Assembly: GCA_000473305.1 (NCBI GenBank)
Contig: CP006772.1
Location: forward strand, 310,001-374,000
DNA length: 64,000 nucleotides
Direction: 5' to 3'
Origin: Bacteroidales bacterium CF
GTDB lineage: Bacteria > Bacteroidota > Bacteroidia > Bacteroidales > UBA932
The position numbers and the translations under genes were made by a program. This document shows, piece by piece, positions 1-9,341 of the stretch (positions within the stretch are counted from its first letter, which is position 1; each line of letters opens with the position of its first letter). The notes beneath the pieces are model-generated. The model was given only the letters and a program-made list of their open reading frames with translations, was not told the origin of the DNA and searched no databases.

Positions 1-254
1 CGATGGGTATCAGAGTGGATGCGGGATCCCTTGAAAGGCAACTGGCAGAAAGAGGTACTGAAGAGAGAAAAAGCCTTTATTTCCACCAGTTGCTTCTTGA
101 GGGGAAGCTCCCTCAGACTATGGGTGGCGGCATCGGTCAATCGAGATTGTGCATGCTTCTCCTCAAGAAATGTCACATCGGGGAGGTTCAGTCATCAATG
201 TGGCCTGATGAGACTTTGAGGAAATGTGAGGACAGGGGTGTGTTTATCTTTTAA
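1..254 (+). CDS. asnA: Aspartate--ammonia ligase (asparagine synthetase A), C-terminal part
   Basis: This is the 3' end of the gene for asparagine synthetase A, which makes asparagine from aspartate, ammonia and ATP in the cytoplasm. The 5' part lies outside the window and the first full codon is at position 3. The 83 visible residues carry the AsnA C-terminal signature: MGIRVDA, a segment [11 protein letters not shown], the conserved GGGIGQSR of the synthetase-like fold, and HIGEVQ near the end. The distance from GGGIGQSR to the stop is what the family shows, so the C-terminus looks intact. The next gene begins 34 bases later with its own promoter-like site. Confidence 0.93.
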   Translation, partial: MGIRVDAGSLERQLAERGTEERKSLYFHQLLLEGKLPQTMGGGIGQSRLCMLLLKKCHIGEVQSSMWPDETLRKCEDRGVFIF

Positions 255-264
255 CCCATTTGTC

Positions 265-272
265 TATATTTG
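265..272 (+). promoter_or_regulatory. Bacteroidetes -7 box (TATATTTG)
   Basis: TATATTTG fits the Bacteroidetes -7 consensus TAnnTTTG and lies 16 bases before the ATG at 289. A TTTA at 243-246 could be the -33 element (18-base spacer). It supports 289 rather than an upstream start at 226 for the phosphatase. Confidence 0.5.
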
Positions 273-288
273 GGGAAATAATAAAAAG

Positions 289-936
289 ATGAGATTTAAA
301 GGAGCAATTTTTGACCTCGACGGTACCCTGATTGACTCGATAGAAGATATAGCGGATTCAATGAATAGTGTGCTCAGGGAGAACGGTTTCCCTGAGCATG
401 ATCTTAAATCGTACAAGATATTTGTGGGGAATGGTATAAAGACTCTTGTACGCAGGGCTCTCCCGAAAGATTCGGCAGAGGAGGCTATTGAGAGGTGCTA
501 CACAGCTATGATGTCAAGATATGAGAGGTTTTGTGACGTGAAGAGTGCTCCATATAAGGGGATACCGGAACTTCTCAGCCATTTTCATGACCGGGGAGTC
601 CAAATGGCTGTCCTCTCCAATAAAGCTGACAGAATAACAAAAAGGGTTATTGCGACTCTGCTTCCGGGGACACCTTTTGTAAATGTCGAGGGTCTGACAG
701 ATGAGGCGACAAAGAAGCCGAACCCGGCAAATGCACTTAAAATCTGTGATAATATGGGTGTCAGACCTGAGGAGATTATTTATCTCGGAGATACCGGAAT
801 TGATATGGAGACAGCCAAAAGAGCAGGTTTTTATGCTGTGGGTGTGTTATGGGGGTTCAGAGGTAAGGATGAGTTGATTTCAAACGGCGCAGATATATTG
901 ATAACTGCTCCGGACGAACTTTTGAAATTATTGTAA
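289..936 (+). CDS. HAD-family phosphatase, phosphoglycolate-phosphatase-like
   Basis: A 215-residue HAD-superfamily hydrolase with the fold of phosphoglycolate phosphatase and beta-phosphoglucomutase. The motifs are all present: DLDGT at residues 9-13 (nucleophile D9, acid D11), LSNK at 109-112, a lysine in KKP at 142-144, and GDTGID at 167-172 for Mg binding. A helical cap lies between motifs I and II. The open frame extends upstream to 226, but that start precedes a TATATTTG promoter box and adds 21 residues unlike the family, so ATG 289 is chosen. Cytoplasmic; the substrate (2-phosphoglycolate or another small phosphomonoester) cannot be read from the sequence. Confidence 0.85.
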   Translation: MRFKGAIFDLDGTLIDSIEDIADSMNSVLRENGFPEHDLKSYKIFVGNGIKTLVRRALPKDSAEEAIERCYTAMMSRYERFCDVKSAPYKGIPELLSHFHDRGVQMAVLSNKADRITKRVIATLLPGTPFVNVEGLTDEATKKPNPANALKICDNMGVRPEEIIYLGDTGIDMETAKRAGFYAVGVLWGFRGKDELISNGADILITAPDELLKLL

Positions 937-959
937 TCAGATATGCAAAATTAAAATCG

Positions 960-967
960 TATATTTG
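960..967 (+). promoter_or_regulatory. Bacteroidetes -7 box (TATATTTG)
   Basis: TATATTTG lies 19 bases before the ATG at 987. No good -33 TTTG is visible at the usual spacing, so this is a weak call. Confidence 0.4.
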
Positions 968-986
968 AAATACTTGCAATAATTAT

Positions 987-2492
987 ATGAAGGTAAACAT
1001 AATCGGTGGCGGAGTATCCGGATTGACATTGGGCTGTTATCTGCAGATGTACGGTTTCAGTACAGAGGTTTTTGAGAAAAATCCGGTTCCCGGCGGACTC
1101 TGTGCGAGTTGGAAAAGAGGAGGTTACACTTTTGATGCAAGTATCCATTGGGTATTGGGGTCAGGTGAGGGGAGTGCCTTTTATAAGCTGTGGTCTCAGC
1201 TTATAGATATGAAATCTGTTGAATTTGTTACGCATGAAACATGTCTGGAGATTGAGCTGAAGAACAATTGTAATAAATATGGAGATAATGTTTTCAGACT
1301 CTATACCGATGTCAACCGACTTGAGAGGTATCTTCTCGATATAGCTCCGGAAGACAGGCGTAGAATAAAGGGTGTGATGACTCTTATCCGTACTATGCAA
1401 AATTATGAGATGCCTCCTATGATTTCCGAAATCCCGGAATTGCAGACAATGCGTCAGAAAATGCAGATGATAAAATATCTTCCGTTTGTCCTGCAATATC
1501 TCAAATGGGGAGGTGTTACCAATCTCAGGTTTGCCCGCAAGCTCCGGAATCCTTTTCTAAAAGAGGCCTTTGAGTTGTTGTACGACGGGGAAGAGGTCAA
1601 CCTTTTGGTTACAACCATGCCTCTTGCATTCTATGATAAAAAGAGTGCAGGATACCCCATCGGAGGTTCTCTCAGATTTGCAGAGAGGTTTGAAGAGAGA
1701 TACAAAGAGCTCGGCGGGAAGATTAACTACAACAGGGAGGTCTCCCGCATAGTCGTGGAGAGTGACAGGGCAAAGGCTCTGGAGTTCAGCGACGGTTCTG
1801 TCTCCGAATCAGATGTCACCATATCTGCGGCTGACTGGCATTTTACAGTTTATAAAGCTCTGGGTGGAAAATATGTGAATGAAGATATAGAGAGGCTTGC
1901 AGCCCTGAAGGTGTTGCAGTTATATCCTTCCGTCATTATGGTCTCTCTCGGAATCGCAAGATCCCTTAAAGATTTTCCTCATTATTTCAGATTTCCTCTC
2001 TCCAGACCATATACTTCGCCTGACGGGACTCTGTATGAAAGGTTGGAGGTTCATATTCGGAATTACGACTCAACCTTCGCTCCTGAGGGCAAAACCGCTG
2101 TTACCATGAGTCTTTTTACAAAAAAAGGAGAGTTCTGGATAGATCTCCGTAACAGTGACAGGGAGCAGTATGAGAAGTATAAGAGAGATCTGGCGGAAAA
2201 AATGATTGACGAGCTGGATAGAAAACTGGGAGGTATAAAAGGGAAGATAGAGGTGACTGATGTTGCAACTCCTGCAACTTATCACAGATATACGGGGAAC
2301 TGGCAAGGGGCCGCCCAGGGTTGGTTCCCTGGCAGCAATCTTGTGGCAAAATCTCCTGTTGACATTCAGCTGCCGGGTTTAAAGGGATTCTATTACACAA
2401 GCCAGTGGTCCATACCGGGAGGAGGTTTGCCTTCAGTCCTGAAAGCATCGCACGATCTGGCACAGAAACTTATGCTTAAATACAAAAGTTGA
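987..2492 (+). CDS. FAD-dependent oxidoreductase, phytoene desaturase/CrtISO-like
   Basis: A 501-residue flavoprotein of the amine-oxidase/CrtI superfamily. The N-terminus has the dinucleotide-binding motif GGGVSG at 7-12, an acidic residue ending strand 2 in EVFEKN, then PGGLCASW. The C-terminal FAD-contact region reads SQWSIPGGGLPSVL, followed by a helix. Length and motif order match carotenoid desaturase/isomerase and retinol-saturase-like proteins, a group common in gut Bacteroidetes without carotenoid pathways, so the substrate is unknown. No other carotenoid or terpenoid-cyclising gene is nearby. The gene is flanked by a phosphatase and a signalling operon, which gives no firm clue to its role. 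Confidence 0.8.
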   Translation: MKVNIIGGGVSGLTLGCYLQMYGFSTEVFEKNPVPGGLCASWKRGGYTFDASIHWVLGSGEGSAFYKLWSQLIDMKSVEFVTHETCLEIELKNNCNKYGDNVFRLYTDVNRLERYLLDIAPEDRRRIKGVMTLIRTMQNYEMPPMISEIPELQTMRQKMQMIKYLPFVLQYLKWGGVTNLRFARKLRNPFLKEAFELLYDGEEVNLLVTTMPLAFYDKKSAGYPIGGSLRFAERFEERYKELGGKINYNREVSRIVVESDRAKALEFSDGSVSESDVTISAADWHFTVYKALGGKYVNEDIERLAALKVLQLYPSVIMVSLGIARSLKDFPHYFRFPLSRPYTSPDGTLYERLEVHIRNYDSTFAPEGKTAVTMSLFTKKGEFWIDLRNSDREQYEKYKRDLAEKMIDELDRKLGGIKGKIEVTDVATPATYHRYTGNWQGAAQGWFPGSNLVAKSPVDIQLPGLKGFYYTSQWSIPGGGLPSVLKASHDLAQKLMLKYKS

Positions 2493-2546
2493 ATCATTTT
2501 TATTAATTTTGATACACTTTAACCTATCCTGAAAATAGTCAGAACT

Positions 2547-3599
2547 ATGAAATCCTTTTTTAAAACAAGGCTTGCTTCTCTCTTGCTTCTGAGTGTGCTC
2601 ACAGCCCCCTTTGGTTGTAAAGAAAAAGGGGCCGGGAGTGAGGCGCAGGAAAAAAAGAGTGACACACTAACTGCGACTGATTATACAGGAAAGGAGCTTC
2701 GTAAAGTCTCCTTTCTCCCTTATTGGGTTGCAACCGCTCAGTTTGCAGGTTATTACGTGGGCATCGAGAAGGGAATATACCGTAAATTCGGCATAGATCT
2801 CTCCATTATTCCATTTAAACCTGTTATCACATCCACAACGCCTGTCTCCTCTGGTGAAGCTGATTTTGCTGCATTGTGGCTTGCAAATGCCATTGAGCTT
2901 AAGGCAAACGGGACAGATATCGTAAATATAGCACAGCCATCATTCCGCTCCTCAACCATGTTGATTACCAAGAAGTCAGGCAGTGTGGAGTCGTTGAAGG
3001 ATATGAATCACAGACGTGCCGGGATATGGGCGGGGTATGAGATGCTCCCGAAAGCTCTTTTTGCCAAATACAAGCTGGATGTCAACATTATCCCGATTGG
3101 TAATTCCAACAGTCTTTTCCTCATAGGAGGTGTAGATATAATCATTGCAAACTGGTTTGACGAGTATCATTCAATTATAAATTCAGGATACGACCCGGAG
3201 GAGCTGAATACTTTTTTCTTTGCCGATTACGGATTTAACTTCCTGGAAGACGGGATATATTGTCTGTCGGAGAAATTGCAGAAGGACCCGCAACTTTGCA
3301 GGGATTTTGTCCTGGCAACACTCGAAGGCTGGAGGTATGCGTTCAGCCATCCCGAGGAGGCAATAGACATTGTGGTCAAATATGCCAAAAAAGAGAAGGT
3401 TGCGGTAAACAAGGTTCATCAGAAATGGATGCTCGACCGATACCGGGATTTATATCTTCCCGAAGGGTCAAAAGAGTTCAATAATACACTTTCAACGAAG
3501 GATTATACACTGGTAGCTGGAATTCTCAAAGAGAACGGTACAATAAAGGAGATTCCGGATTTCAACCGGTTTTATCAACCTATAATCAAGGAGAGATAG
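2547..3599 (+). CDS. NMT1/SsuA-like periplasmic solute-binding lipoprotein
   Basis: A 350-residue lipoprotein: a basic N-terminus, a hydrophobic stretch and a Cys at residue 24 (PFGC). The mature part resembles the NMT1/THI5 group of ABC substrate-binding proteins: [28 protein letters not shown] near 55-85, [15 protein letters not shown] in the middle, and a hinge with [10 protein letters not shown]. Family members bind thiamine precursors, sulfonates, nitrate or aromatic compounds. No permease or ATPase gene lies alongside. The next gene, a sensor kinase, starts after a single base, so the likely role is to bind a ligand for the sensor; this is inference. TAATTTTG at 2504-2511 is a possible -7 box. 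Confidence 0.82.
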   Translation: MKSFFKTRLASLLLLSVLTAPFGCKEKGAGSEAQEKKSDTLTATDYTGKELRKVSFLPYWVATAQFAGYYVGIEKGIYRKFGIDLSIIPFKPVITSTTPVSSGEADFAALWLANAIELKANGTDIVNIAQPSFRSSTMLITKKSGSVESLKDMNHRRAGIWAGYEMLPKALFAKYKLDVNIIPIGNSNSLFLIGGVDIIIANWFDEYHSIINSGYDPEELNTFFFADYGFNFLEDGIYCLSEKLQKDPQLCRDFVLATLEGWRYAFSHPEEAIDIVVKYAKKEKVAVNKVHQKWMLDRYRDLYLPEGSKEFNNTLSTKDYTLVAGILKENGTIKEIPDFNRFYQPIIKER

Positions 3600-3600
3600 C

Positions 3601-6231
3601 ATGAAAATTCTAAAACAGGACAGAGGAATTTCTTTTAAACTCATACTCTACATTTTCACAAGCACGGCGCTTGTTTTCTTTCTCATATCAATTTACAGCT
3701 ATCAGATTTCCAAGAAAACAGTTCAAAATAATCTGGTTGAAAATGCCGAGGCACTTACCAAAAATGCAGTCCTTCAGGTAGAGAAGGTTCTTGCATCGGT
3801 GGAGAAGGTGCCGATTAACATGGCAAAGATGATTGAGTCGGGTGATTACACCAAGGAGGAGTTGATCGAACTTATCAGGCAGGAGGTCACAAATAATCCT
3901 GAAATTTATGGGGCTGCACTTGCTTTTGAACCTAATATGTGTGAAAAGGGCAGAAAGTACTGTTCTCCCTATTTTTACAAAGATGGAGATAGTGTGAGCT
4001 TTAAATATATCGGCGATGAGCAGTATGACTATTTCACAATGGATTGGTATCAGATTCCGAAAGAGCTCGGTCTTCCGCTCTGGAGTGAACCATATTTTGA
4101 CGAGGGGGCCGGTAACGCCATCATGACCACGTTCTCGGTTCCGATATACAAAGAAGAGAATGGAAAGAAACGGTTTCTTGCAATACTCACAGCTGATATT
4201 TCGCTCAGCTGGCTTGAGGAGTACATGAACTCCATAAAGGTAAGCAAGACAGGATATGGTTTCATCATATCGTCCAATGGGACTATTATCACCCATCCCA
4301 GCAGGGATATGATAATGAACGAGACAATTTTCAGCATAGCGGACAGCCAGCACTCTCCGATGCTAAGAACAATAGGTAAGAATATGATCAGAGGCAAGAA
4401 GAGTTTTGCCGAATTCGAGTACCGGAATTTACAGACAGGTAAGCTAAGTTGGATTGCATATGCACCGGTTCCGATCAATAACTGGTCTATCGGAATCGTA
4501 TTTCCTGTAGACGAGTTTATGTCTGATGTGAACAAGCTGTTGGTGAATCTGATGATAATTGTGATTGCCGGTCTTGCACTTCTTCTGTCTGTAATAATAT
4601 TCATATCCAAGTCTATAACCAGACCTCTCAGGGCTCTTACAGATGCGGCGGGTCAGTTTGCAGAAGGAAATTTTGACACCAGGCTCCCTGAAATAAGGAC
4701 AAAAGATGAAATCGGCAAGCTCAACGACTCCTTTATATCCATGCAAAATGCCCTGGCAGCAACTATCAGTGACCTTAAGGAGGCTTCTGAAAATCTCAGG
4801 ATATCCAATGAAAAGCTGGAAGAGTACAACCGTACTCTTGAGCAGAAGGTTGAAGAGAGAACATCTGAGTTGCAGAACAAGAACAAAGAGCTGGACACTG
4901 CATTCAGCAATGTTAAGGTGTTGAGCCAGATTGGTAAAAAGATAACATCGACTCTTGATTTAGAGCTTATTCAGGATATTGTGTATGAAAATGTCAACTC
5001 ACTTATGGATGCCACAACATTCCTGATTATGATGAGGAATGAGAAGGAGAATAAGCTGGAGTGCAAGCTTTCGATAGAGAAGGGAGAGAAGCTTGGGCTT
5101 TTTGAGGTTCCTCTTGAGGACAAGAACAGATTTGCGGTTTGGTGTGTTGATAATGCCGCCCCTGTATTTATGAATGATGTTGACAATGAGTGGAACCGGT
5201 ATATTTCATTCAGGAAAAAGCCTACAGCCGGAGAGACTGTGTCGTCATTGATATATCTTCCGATGATGATTGAAGACAAGATAATCGGGGTAATATCTGT
5301 GCAGAGTTTCAAGAAGAATGCCTACACACAATATCACCTCGATATGTTGAACAACCTGGGCAACTACGTGGCAATTGCATTCCAGAATGCTATCTCGTAC
5401 GAGATTATAAACAGGGCAAACAACGAACTCAAAGAGGCGCAGGCTCAGCTTGTGCAGTCCGAGAAGATGGCCTCTCTCGGGCAACTTACAGCCGGTATTG
5501 CTCATGAGATAAAGAACCCGCTGAACTTTGTAAATAATTTTGCCGAGCTGACCGTGGACCTTACAAAAGAGTTGACTGAGGAGATTGATCATCTCAAAGA
5601 TAAGCTGGATCAGAAAGATGTGGATTATTTCATGGAGATTGTCGGAGACATTGCCTCGAATGCTGTCAAGATAAATGAACACGGAAAGAGGGCGGACAGC
5701 ATTGTAAAGGGCATGTTGCTCCACTCAAGAGGAAAGGCCGGAGAGGTTCAGCCTACCGACGTGAATGCTCTTCTTGCTGAGTATGTCAACCTCGGTTATC
5801 ACGGAATGAGGGCGCAGGACAGCAGTTTTAACCTGAAGATTGAGGCAGACTACGACCCTTCTATCGGGATGATAAATGCTGTTCCTCAGGATCTAAGCCG
5901 TGTCTTCCTTAATATAATAAATAACTCATGTTACGCCACTAACCTGAAGAAGAAGGAGCTGAAAGATGCATATTTCCCGATTCTGGAGGTGCGTACAAAG
6001 AGTCTTGACAAGAAGGTGGAGATCAGGATCAAGGATAACGGCACAGGTATTCCGCAGGATATTCTGGATAAGGTATTCAATCCTTTCTTTACAACAAAAC
6101 CTGCAGGACAGGGAACAGGACTCGGCCTTTCGCTCAGTTTCGACATTATTGTCCAGGAGCACAAGGGTGAAATGAGGGTTGACTCGAAGGAGGGAGAATA
6201 CACTGAATTTGTAATAATAATTCCTAAATAA
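3601..6231 (+). CDS. Sensor histidine kinase (dCache-HAMP-GAF-HisKA-HATPase)
   Basis: An 876-residue membrane sensor kinase. TM1 is at about 13-32; an extracytoplasmic dCache-type domain covers about 40-305, with a second subdomain around [17 protein letters not shown]2 is at about 313-336. HAMP follows (about 337-390), then a coiled coil, a GAF domain (about 445-605), a short coiled coil, and the kinase core. The phosphoacceptor is H635 in [14 protein letters not shown]. The ATP-binding domain has an N box (NIINNSCYA), a G1 box (DNGTGIP), FFTTKP and a G2 box (GTGLGLSLS). It sits between a solute-binding lipoprotein (1 base upstream) and a receiver-phosphatase (7 bases downstream), which are probably its ligand receptor and its output. 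Confidence 0.92.
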   Translation: MKILKQDRGISFKLILYIFTSTALVFFLISIYSYQISKKTVQNNLVENAEALTKNAVLQVEKVLASVEKVPINMAKMIESGDYTKEELIELIRQEVTNNPEIYGAALAFEPNMCEKGRKYCSPYFYKDGDSVSFKYIGDEQYDYFTMDWYQIPKELGLPLWSEPYFDEGAGNAIMTTFSVPIYKEENGKKRFLAILTADISLSWLEEYMNSIKVSKTGYGFIISSNGTIITHPSRDMIMNETIFSIADSQHSPMLRTIGKNMIRGKKSFAEFEYRNLQTGKLSWIAYAPVPINNWSIGIVFPVDEFMSDVNKLLVNLMIIVIAGLALLLSVIIFISKSITRPLRALTDAAGQFAEGNFDTRLPEIRTKDEIGKLNDSFISMQNALAATISDLKEASENLRISNEKLEEYNRTLEQKVEERTSELQNKNKELDTAFSNVKVLSQIGKKITSTLDLELIQDIVYENVNSLMDATTFLIMMRNEKENKLECKLSIEKGEKLGLFEVPLEDKNRFAVWCVDNAAPVFMNDVDNEWNRYISFRKKPTAGETVSSLIYLPMMIEDKIIGVISVQSFKKNAYTQYHLDMLNNLGNYVAIAFQNAISYEIINRANNELKEAQAQLVQSEKMASLGQLTAGIAHEIKNPLNFVNNFAELTVDLTKELTEEIDHLKDKLDQKDVDYFMEIVGDIASNAVKINEHGKRADSIVKGMLLHSRGKAGEVQPTDVNALLAEYVNLGYHGMRAQDSSFNLKIEADYDPSIGMINAVPQDLSRVFLNIINNSCYATNLKKKELKDAYFPILEVRTKSLDKKVEIRIKDNGTGIPQDILDKVFNPFFTTKPAGQGTGLGLSLSFDIIVQEHKGEMRVDSKEGEYTEFVIIIPK

Positions 6232-6238
6232 ATAAGCT

Positions 6239-7420
6239 ATGAGTATTGAGACCGGGAACAGGGTTAAGATAATGGTTGTTGATGATGAGGTCGATCTGGA
6301 ACCATTGATCAGACAGAAATTCAGACGCCAGATAAGGAACGAGGAGTATGATTTTGTATTTGCTCACAACGGACTGGAGGCATTATCCAAGTTAATCGAG
6401 TATCCCAACATCGGGCTGATACTTTCAGACATTAACATGCCTGAGATGGATGGTCTGACTCTCTTACTCAAACTAAAGGAGTTGAAAAATCCTGCACTCA
6501 AGACTGTTGTAGTCTCTGCGTATGGTGATATGGACAACATCCGTACTGCCATGAACAGGGGGGCGTTCGACTTTCTTACAAAACCGATAAACTTTGAGGA
6601 TCTTGAGATTACAATAAACAAGACTCTCGAGGAGCTCGAGCTGCAACGTAAGTCAATGATGGAGCACGACCAGCTTGTCTCTATCCAGCAGGATCTTAAT
6701 GTAGCAAGGGAGATACAGCTCGGGATACTGCCAAAGATATTTCCTCCATTTCCAAACAGGACTGAGTTTGACATTTTTGCATCTATGACTGCCGCTAAAG
6801 AGGTTGGGGGTGATTTCTTCGATTTCTTTATGATTAACAATGACTCTCTCGGCTTTGTAATCGGGGATGTGTCGGGAAAGGGCATCCCTGCTGCAATTTT
6901 CATGGCTGTGAGCCGTACCTTGATAAGGGCTACAGGGCTCAAAGGGCTCGGAGCGGGCGAGTGTATGCAATATGTGAACAATCTATTATGCAATGAGAGT
7001 GTCTCCTCTATGTTTGTCACTGTATTCTACGGAATTATGAACATGAAGACAGGCGTACTTGAGTATGCTAATGCAGGACATAATCCTCCTTATATAATCA
7101 AGGCTGACGGTAAGGTCGAGAAGGTTGAGTCTACAGGTAATGTAGTTCTAGGCTGCCTTGAGGATATGGAGTATACAACAATGAAGATCCAAATGTCTCC
7201 GCAGGACTGTATTGTTCTCTATACAGACGGCGTGACTGAGGCGTTTAACAAGAGTGGGGAAGAGTATAGTGAAAAGAGACTTGTGAGTTTGTTGGAAAAA
7301 CTCGGGCAAAAGAGTGTGGACAACATTATAACTGCCATCGCTGATGATGTAGCAGCCTTCGCAGAGGGGGCGGCTCAGTCGGATGACATCACAATGCTGA
7401 GCATGAAATATTTCGGATAA
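6239..7420 (+). CDS. Response regulator with PP2C/SpoIIE-type Ser/Thr phosphatase output
   Basis: A 393-residue cytoplasmic protein. The receiver domain covers 8-130: acidic pocket VVDDE at 13-17, phosphoacceptor D64 in LSDINMPEMDG, and the conserved lysine in FLTKPINF. A linker helix ending in LNVAREIQLGILPK leads into a PP2C-like SpoIIE domain with GGDFFDFF, GDVSGKGIPAAIFMA, YANAGHNPPY, LYTDGVTEA and SDDITML. This RsbU/HsbR-like architecture normally dephosphorylates an anti-sigma-factor antagonist. No STAS or anti-sigma gene lies in this operon, so the phosphoprotein target must be elsewhere. The start is 7 bases after the kinase stop, so the two are surely co-transcribed. Confidence 0.92.
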   Translation: MSIETGNRVKIMVVDDEVDLEPLIRQKFRRQIRNEEYDFVFAHNGLEALSKLIEYPNIGLILSDINMPEMDGLTLLLKLKELKNPALKTVVVSAYGDMDNIRTAMNRGAFDFLTKPINFEDLEITINKTLEELELQRKSMMEHDQLVSIQQDLNVAREIQLGILPKIFPPFPNRTEFDIFASMTAAKEVGGDFFDFFMINNDSLGFVIGDVSGKGIPAAIFMAVSRTLIRATGLKGLGAGECMQYVNNLLCNESVSSMFVTVFYGIMNMKTGVLEYANAGHNPPYIIKADGKVEKVESTGNVVLGCLEDMEYTTMKIQMSPQDCIVLYTDGVTEAFNKSGEEYSEKRLVSLLEKLGQKSVDNIITAIADDVAAFAEGAAQSDDITMLSMKYFG

Positions 7421-7465
7421 CCGGGTCTCAGCAGATAACAGGATTATCAGACGATAGCCGGTATA

Positions 7466-8707
7466 CTAGAAAGAGATTTTGCAGGTAATTCCGCTGGTCA
7501 TAAATTTCATATTTTCCGAGCCAAGGCCTGAAAGAGGAATCTTGACATATGGTTCTATATGAAGATTAAGATCTTGTGATATTTTTCTCTCAATCCCGAA
7601 TATCAGATTTATCCTGCCTGCAACATCGAAGGCATTGAACGGCTCTTCTTTGTTTTCAGATGTTGTTGCGAAATTTTCAAGTTTATATGTCATTTTTGCT
7701 TCGCTGGCAACCATATTAAGCTGTTCCCGCACCTCCTGCCTGTATGTGGTCTTGACGTAGCGTTCACCCAGATACGCAAGTGAGGACACTCCTCCGGAGA
7801 TATAGTAGCTGTACTTCTCCTTCCCGACTCCTTTGGTGAGGAATCTCCATGTTATGTTTATCGGGATGTCGAGGTTGGTAAGATTTGCATTCATATGGTC
7901 AGAAGGGATGGCAGCATTTGCCACACTGTTGACCGTTTCCACGGTCTGATGCTCAATCTGAACTCCTGTTGAGAGTGAGAGTTCCGGTAGTAGTGCAATC
8001 TCCATATTGACTCCTCCGGCGTAGTTGAAAGAAGCTCCGGTTGATGTTGAATTGATACCGGGAGAGAGGTTAAATCCTAATAACACCTTTTTTTTCTTAA
8101 GGTTTTTCCCCCGGACATCGTCACTCTCCCGTATATCAAAAGTGTATTCTTGTTTCTCTTTTTCCTGTATAGCAACACCTTTCTCGGAAGGCTCGCTTTT
8201 TTGTATAGCAGCAGCCTCTTTCTCTTTATCTGTCACAGCCGGATTCTCTGTAACCATTTTCTCAGGCATATTTTCAGCAATCAATTCTCTGCTACTTTTT
8301 TCCGAAACTGTTTGTGGAGTTTTTTTCTTGTTTTTTACTGAATTTTTAGAGTTGTCAACATCTCCGGCATTTTCTGATATGTTAACCATTCCGGTGGCAT
8401 TATATCCGGCACTCTTTTGTGTACTCTCTTTTATTTGCGATATATCCTCTTTTCTCTCTGTGGTATTCTCAGCTGTTATTTGTGCCGGAGTACCCTTTTG
8501 TCGGGCAGGATCACCTCCCGGAATTGAGATAAACAGAAGTCCCAGCAGCAGACAGGCGGCTACAGAGGAGGAAATCCTCCAGTACAACACTCTCCGTCTC
8601 CTTTTTTGTTGATATATAAAGTTTTCCCAGGCACCCTCCACATAGCTCTCCTCATGTTCTGAAAGTGTTTTTTTGATTAAGTCTGTTAACTCATTATCTA
8701 TCTTCAT
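7466..8707 (-). CDS. Membrane-anchored outer-membrane-barrel protein, probable anti-sigma partner
   Basis: A 413-residue protein in four parts. Residues 1-43 are a cytoplasmic-looking helix pair with GAWENFIYQQKRRRR; one hydrophobic helix at about 44-62 is preceded by arginines; a low-complexity Lys/Glu/Ser-rich linker runs to about 200; a C-terminal PorT/OMP_b-brl-like barrel (LLGFNLSPGINS onward) ends in ITCKISF with the terminal Phe typical of outer-membrane barrels. It starts 10 bases after the sigma-factor stop. The short cytoplasmic segment plus TM suggests an anti-sigma factor; no catalytic motif is seen. ATG 8707 is chosen because the upstream extension overlaps the sigma gene and is unlike the family. 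Confidence 0.72.
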   Translation of the reverse strand: MKIDNELTDLIKKTLSEHEESYVEGAWENFIYQQKRRRRVLYWRISSSVAACLLLGLLFISIPGGDPARQKGTPAQITAENTTERKEDISQIKESTQKSAGYNATGMVNISENAGDVDNSKNSVKNKKKTPQTVSEKSSRELIAENMPEKMVTENPAVTDKEKEAAAIQKSEPSEKGVAIQEKEKQEYTFDIRESDDVRGKNLKKKKVLLGFNLSPGINSTSTGASFNYAGGVNMEIALLPELSLSTGVQIEHQTVETVNSVANAAIPSDHMNANLTNLDIPINITWRFLTKGVGKEKYSYYISGGVSSLAYLGERYVKTTYRQEVREQLNMVASEAKMTYKLENFATTSENKEEPFNAFDVAGRINLIFGIERKISQDLNLHIEPYVKIPLSGLGSENMKFMTSGITCKISF

Positions 8708-8717
8708 TGTAGTAAAT

Positions 8718-9266
8718 TTATGAGTTGAAATGGAGTTGGTATAATTCCTGCAACCTTTTTTTTGCACGTGTGAGGTAGACCCTGGAAGAGCTTTCAGCTA
8801 TCCTGAGCTCTTTGGCTATCTCTTCGTGATTGTATCCCTCGATTTCATAAAGACAGAAAACCGTTTTATGTACCAAAGGCAGATTGTTTAACAGTGAGAA
8901 AATCTCTTCTGCCGATATTTTACTTATAACCCCGGGATCAGTGTCGTGGAGGGGCAGTTCGTCAATCTGCATTGTGGCCCTCTTTCTGGACTCTCTCCTG
9001 AACCGGTCTATAGCTGTGTTAATCACAATACGTCTGAACCAGCTTTTAAAAGGCATCGAGGTGTCATATTTCCTGATGTCGCTGAAAACTTTGATAAAAC
9101 TGTCATTTACTATCTCGGTGGCATCACCTCTGTCGTTTGCATATAGCAAGGCTACACTCATAGCATATCCGAAAAATTTCCTGTACAGCACTTCACGGGA
9201 TTTTTCATTTTTATGAATGCAGCCTTGTATGATTTCACCTATTTCTTCCTCTTGAGGTCTTGCCAC
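8718..9266 (-). CDS. RNA polymerase sigma factor, ECF type
   Basis: A 182-residue group 4 sigma factor. Region 2 covers about 22-90 (EVLYRKFFGYAMSVALLYANDRGDATEIVNDSF and MPFKSWFRRIVINTAID, with the -10 recognition helix). Region 4 covers about 122-178 (NNLPLVHKTVFCLYEIEGYNHEEIAKELRIAESSSRVYLTRAKKRLQ), including the helix-turn-helix. The start is a GTG at 9266; an ATG alternative would lie inside region 2. A TTG-N20-TAAATTTG promoter lies within the end of the upstream FKBP gene, leaving a leader of about 38 bases. The downstream gene, 10 bases away, encodes a membrane-anchored barrel that probably controls it. Confidence 0.93.
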   Translation of the reverse strand: MARPQEEEIGEIIQGCIHKNEKSREVLYRKFFGYAMSVALLYANDRGDATEIVNDSFIKVFSDIRKYDTSMPFKSWFRRIVINTAIDRFRRESRKRATMQIDELPLHDTDPGVISKISAEEIFSLLNNLPLVHKTVFCLYEIEGYNHEEIAKELRIAESSSRVYLTRAKKRLQELYQLHFNS

Positions 9267-9310
9267 TAAAATTAGTTTTTCTTATCAGGTAATTTACTAA
9301 CAATTATTCA

Positions 9311-9341
9311 CAAATTTAGTTGGCACTATTAAGTTTTACAA
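9311..9341 (-). promoter_or_regulatory. Promoter of the ECF sigma operon
   Basis: On the minus strand, TTG (9339-9341), a 20-base spacer and TAAATTTG (9311-9318) fit the Bacteroidetes -33/-7 pattern. It overlaps the last codons of the upstream FKBP gene, so the sigma gene can be transcribed separately. Confidence 0.5.

Noticed and set aside
3688-4353. Long open frame antisense to the sensor-kinase gene (a similar one lies at 6364-7020)
   Set aside because: The opposite strand encodes clear dCache and receiver/PP2C domains; the antisense frames have no recognisable domain, signal or promoter.
9263-9275. A fourth copy of the inverted-end element at the sigma-factor start
   Set aside because: TTTTAGTGGCA on the minus strand matches the element end for about a dozen bases only and then diverges; it is explained by the coding sequence and chance.
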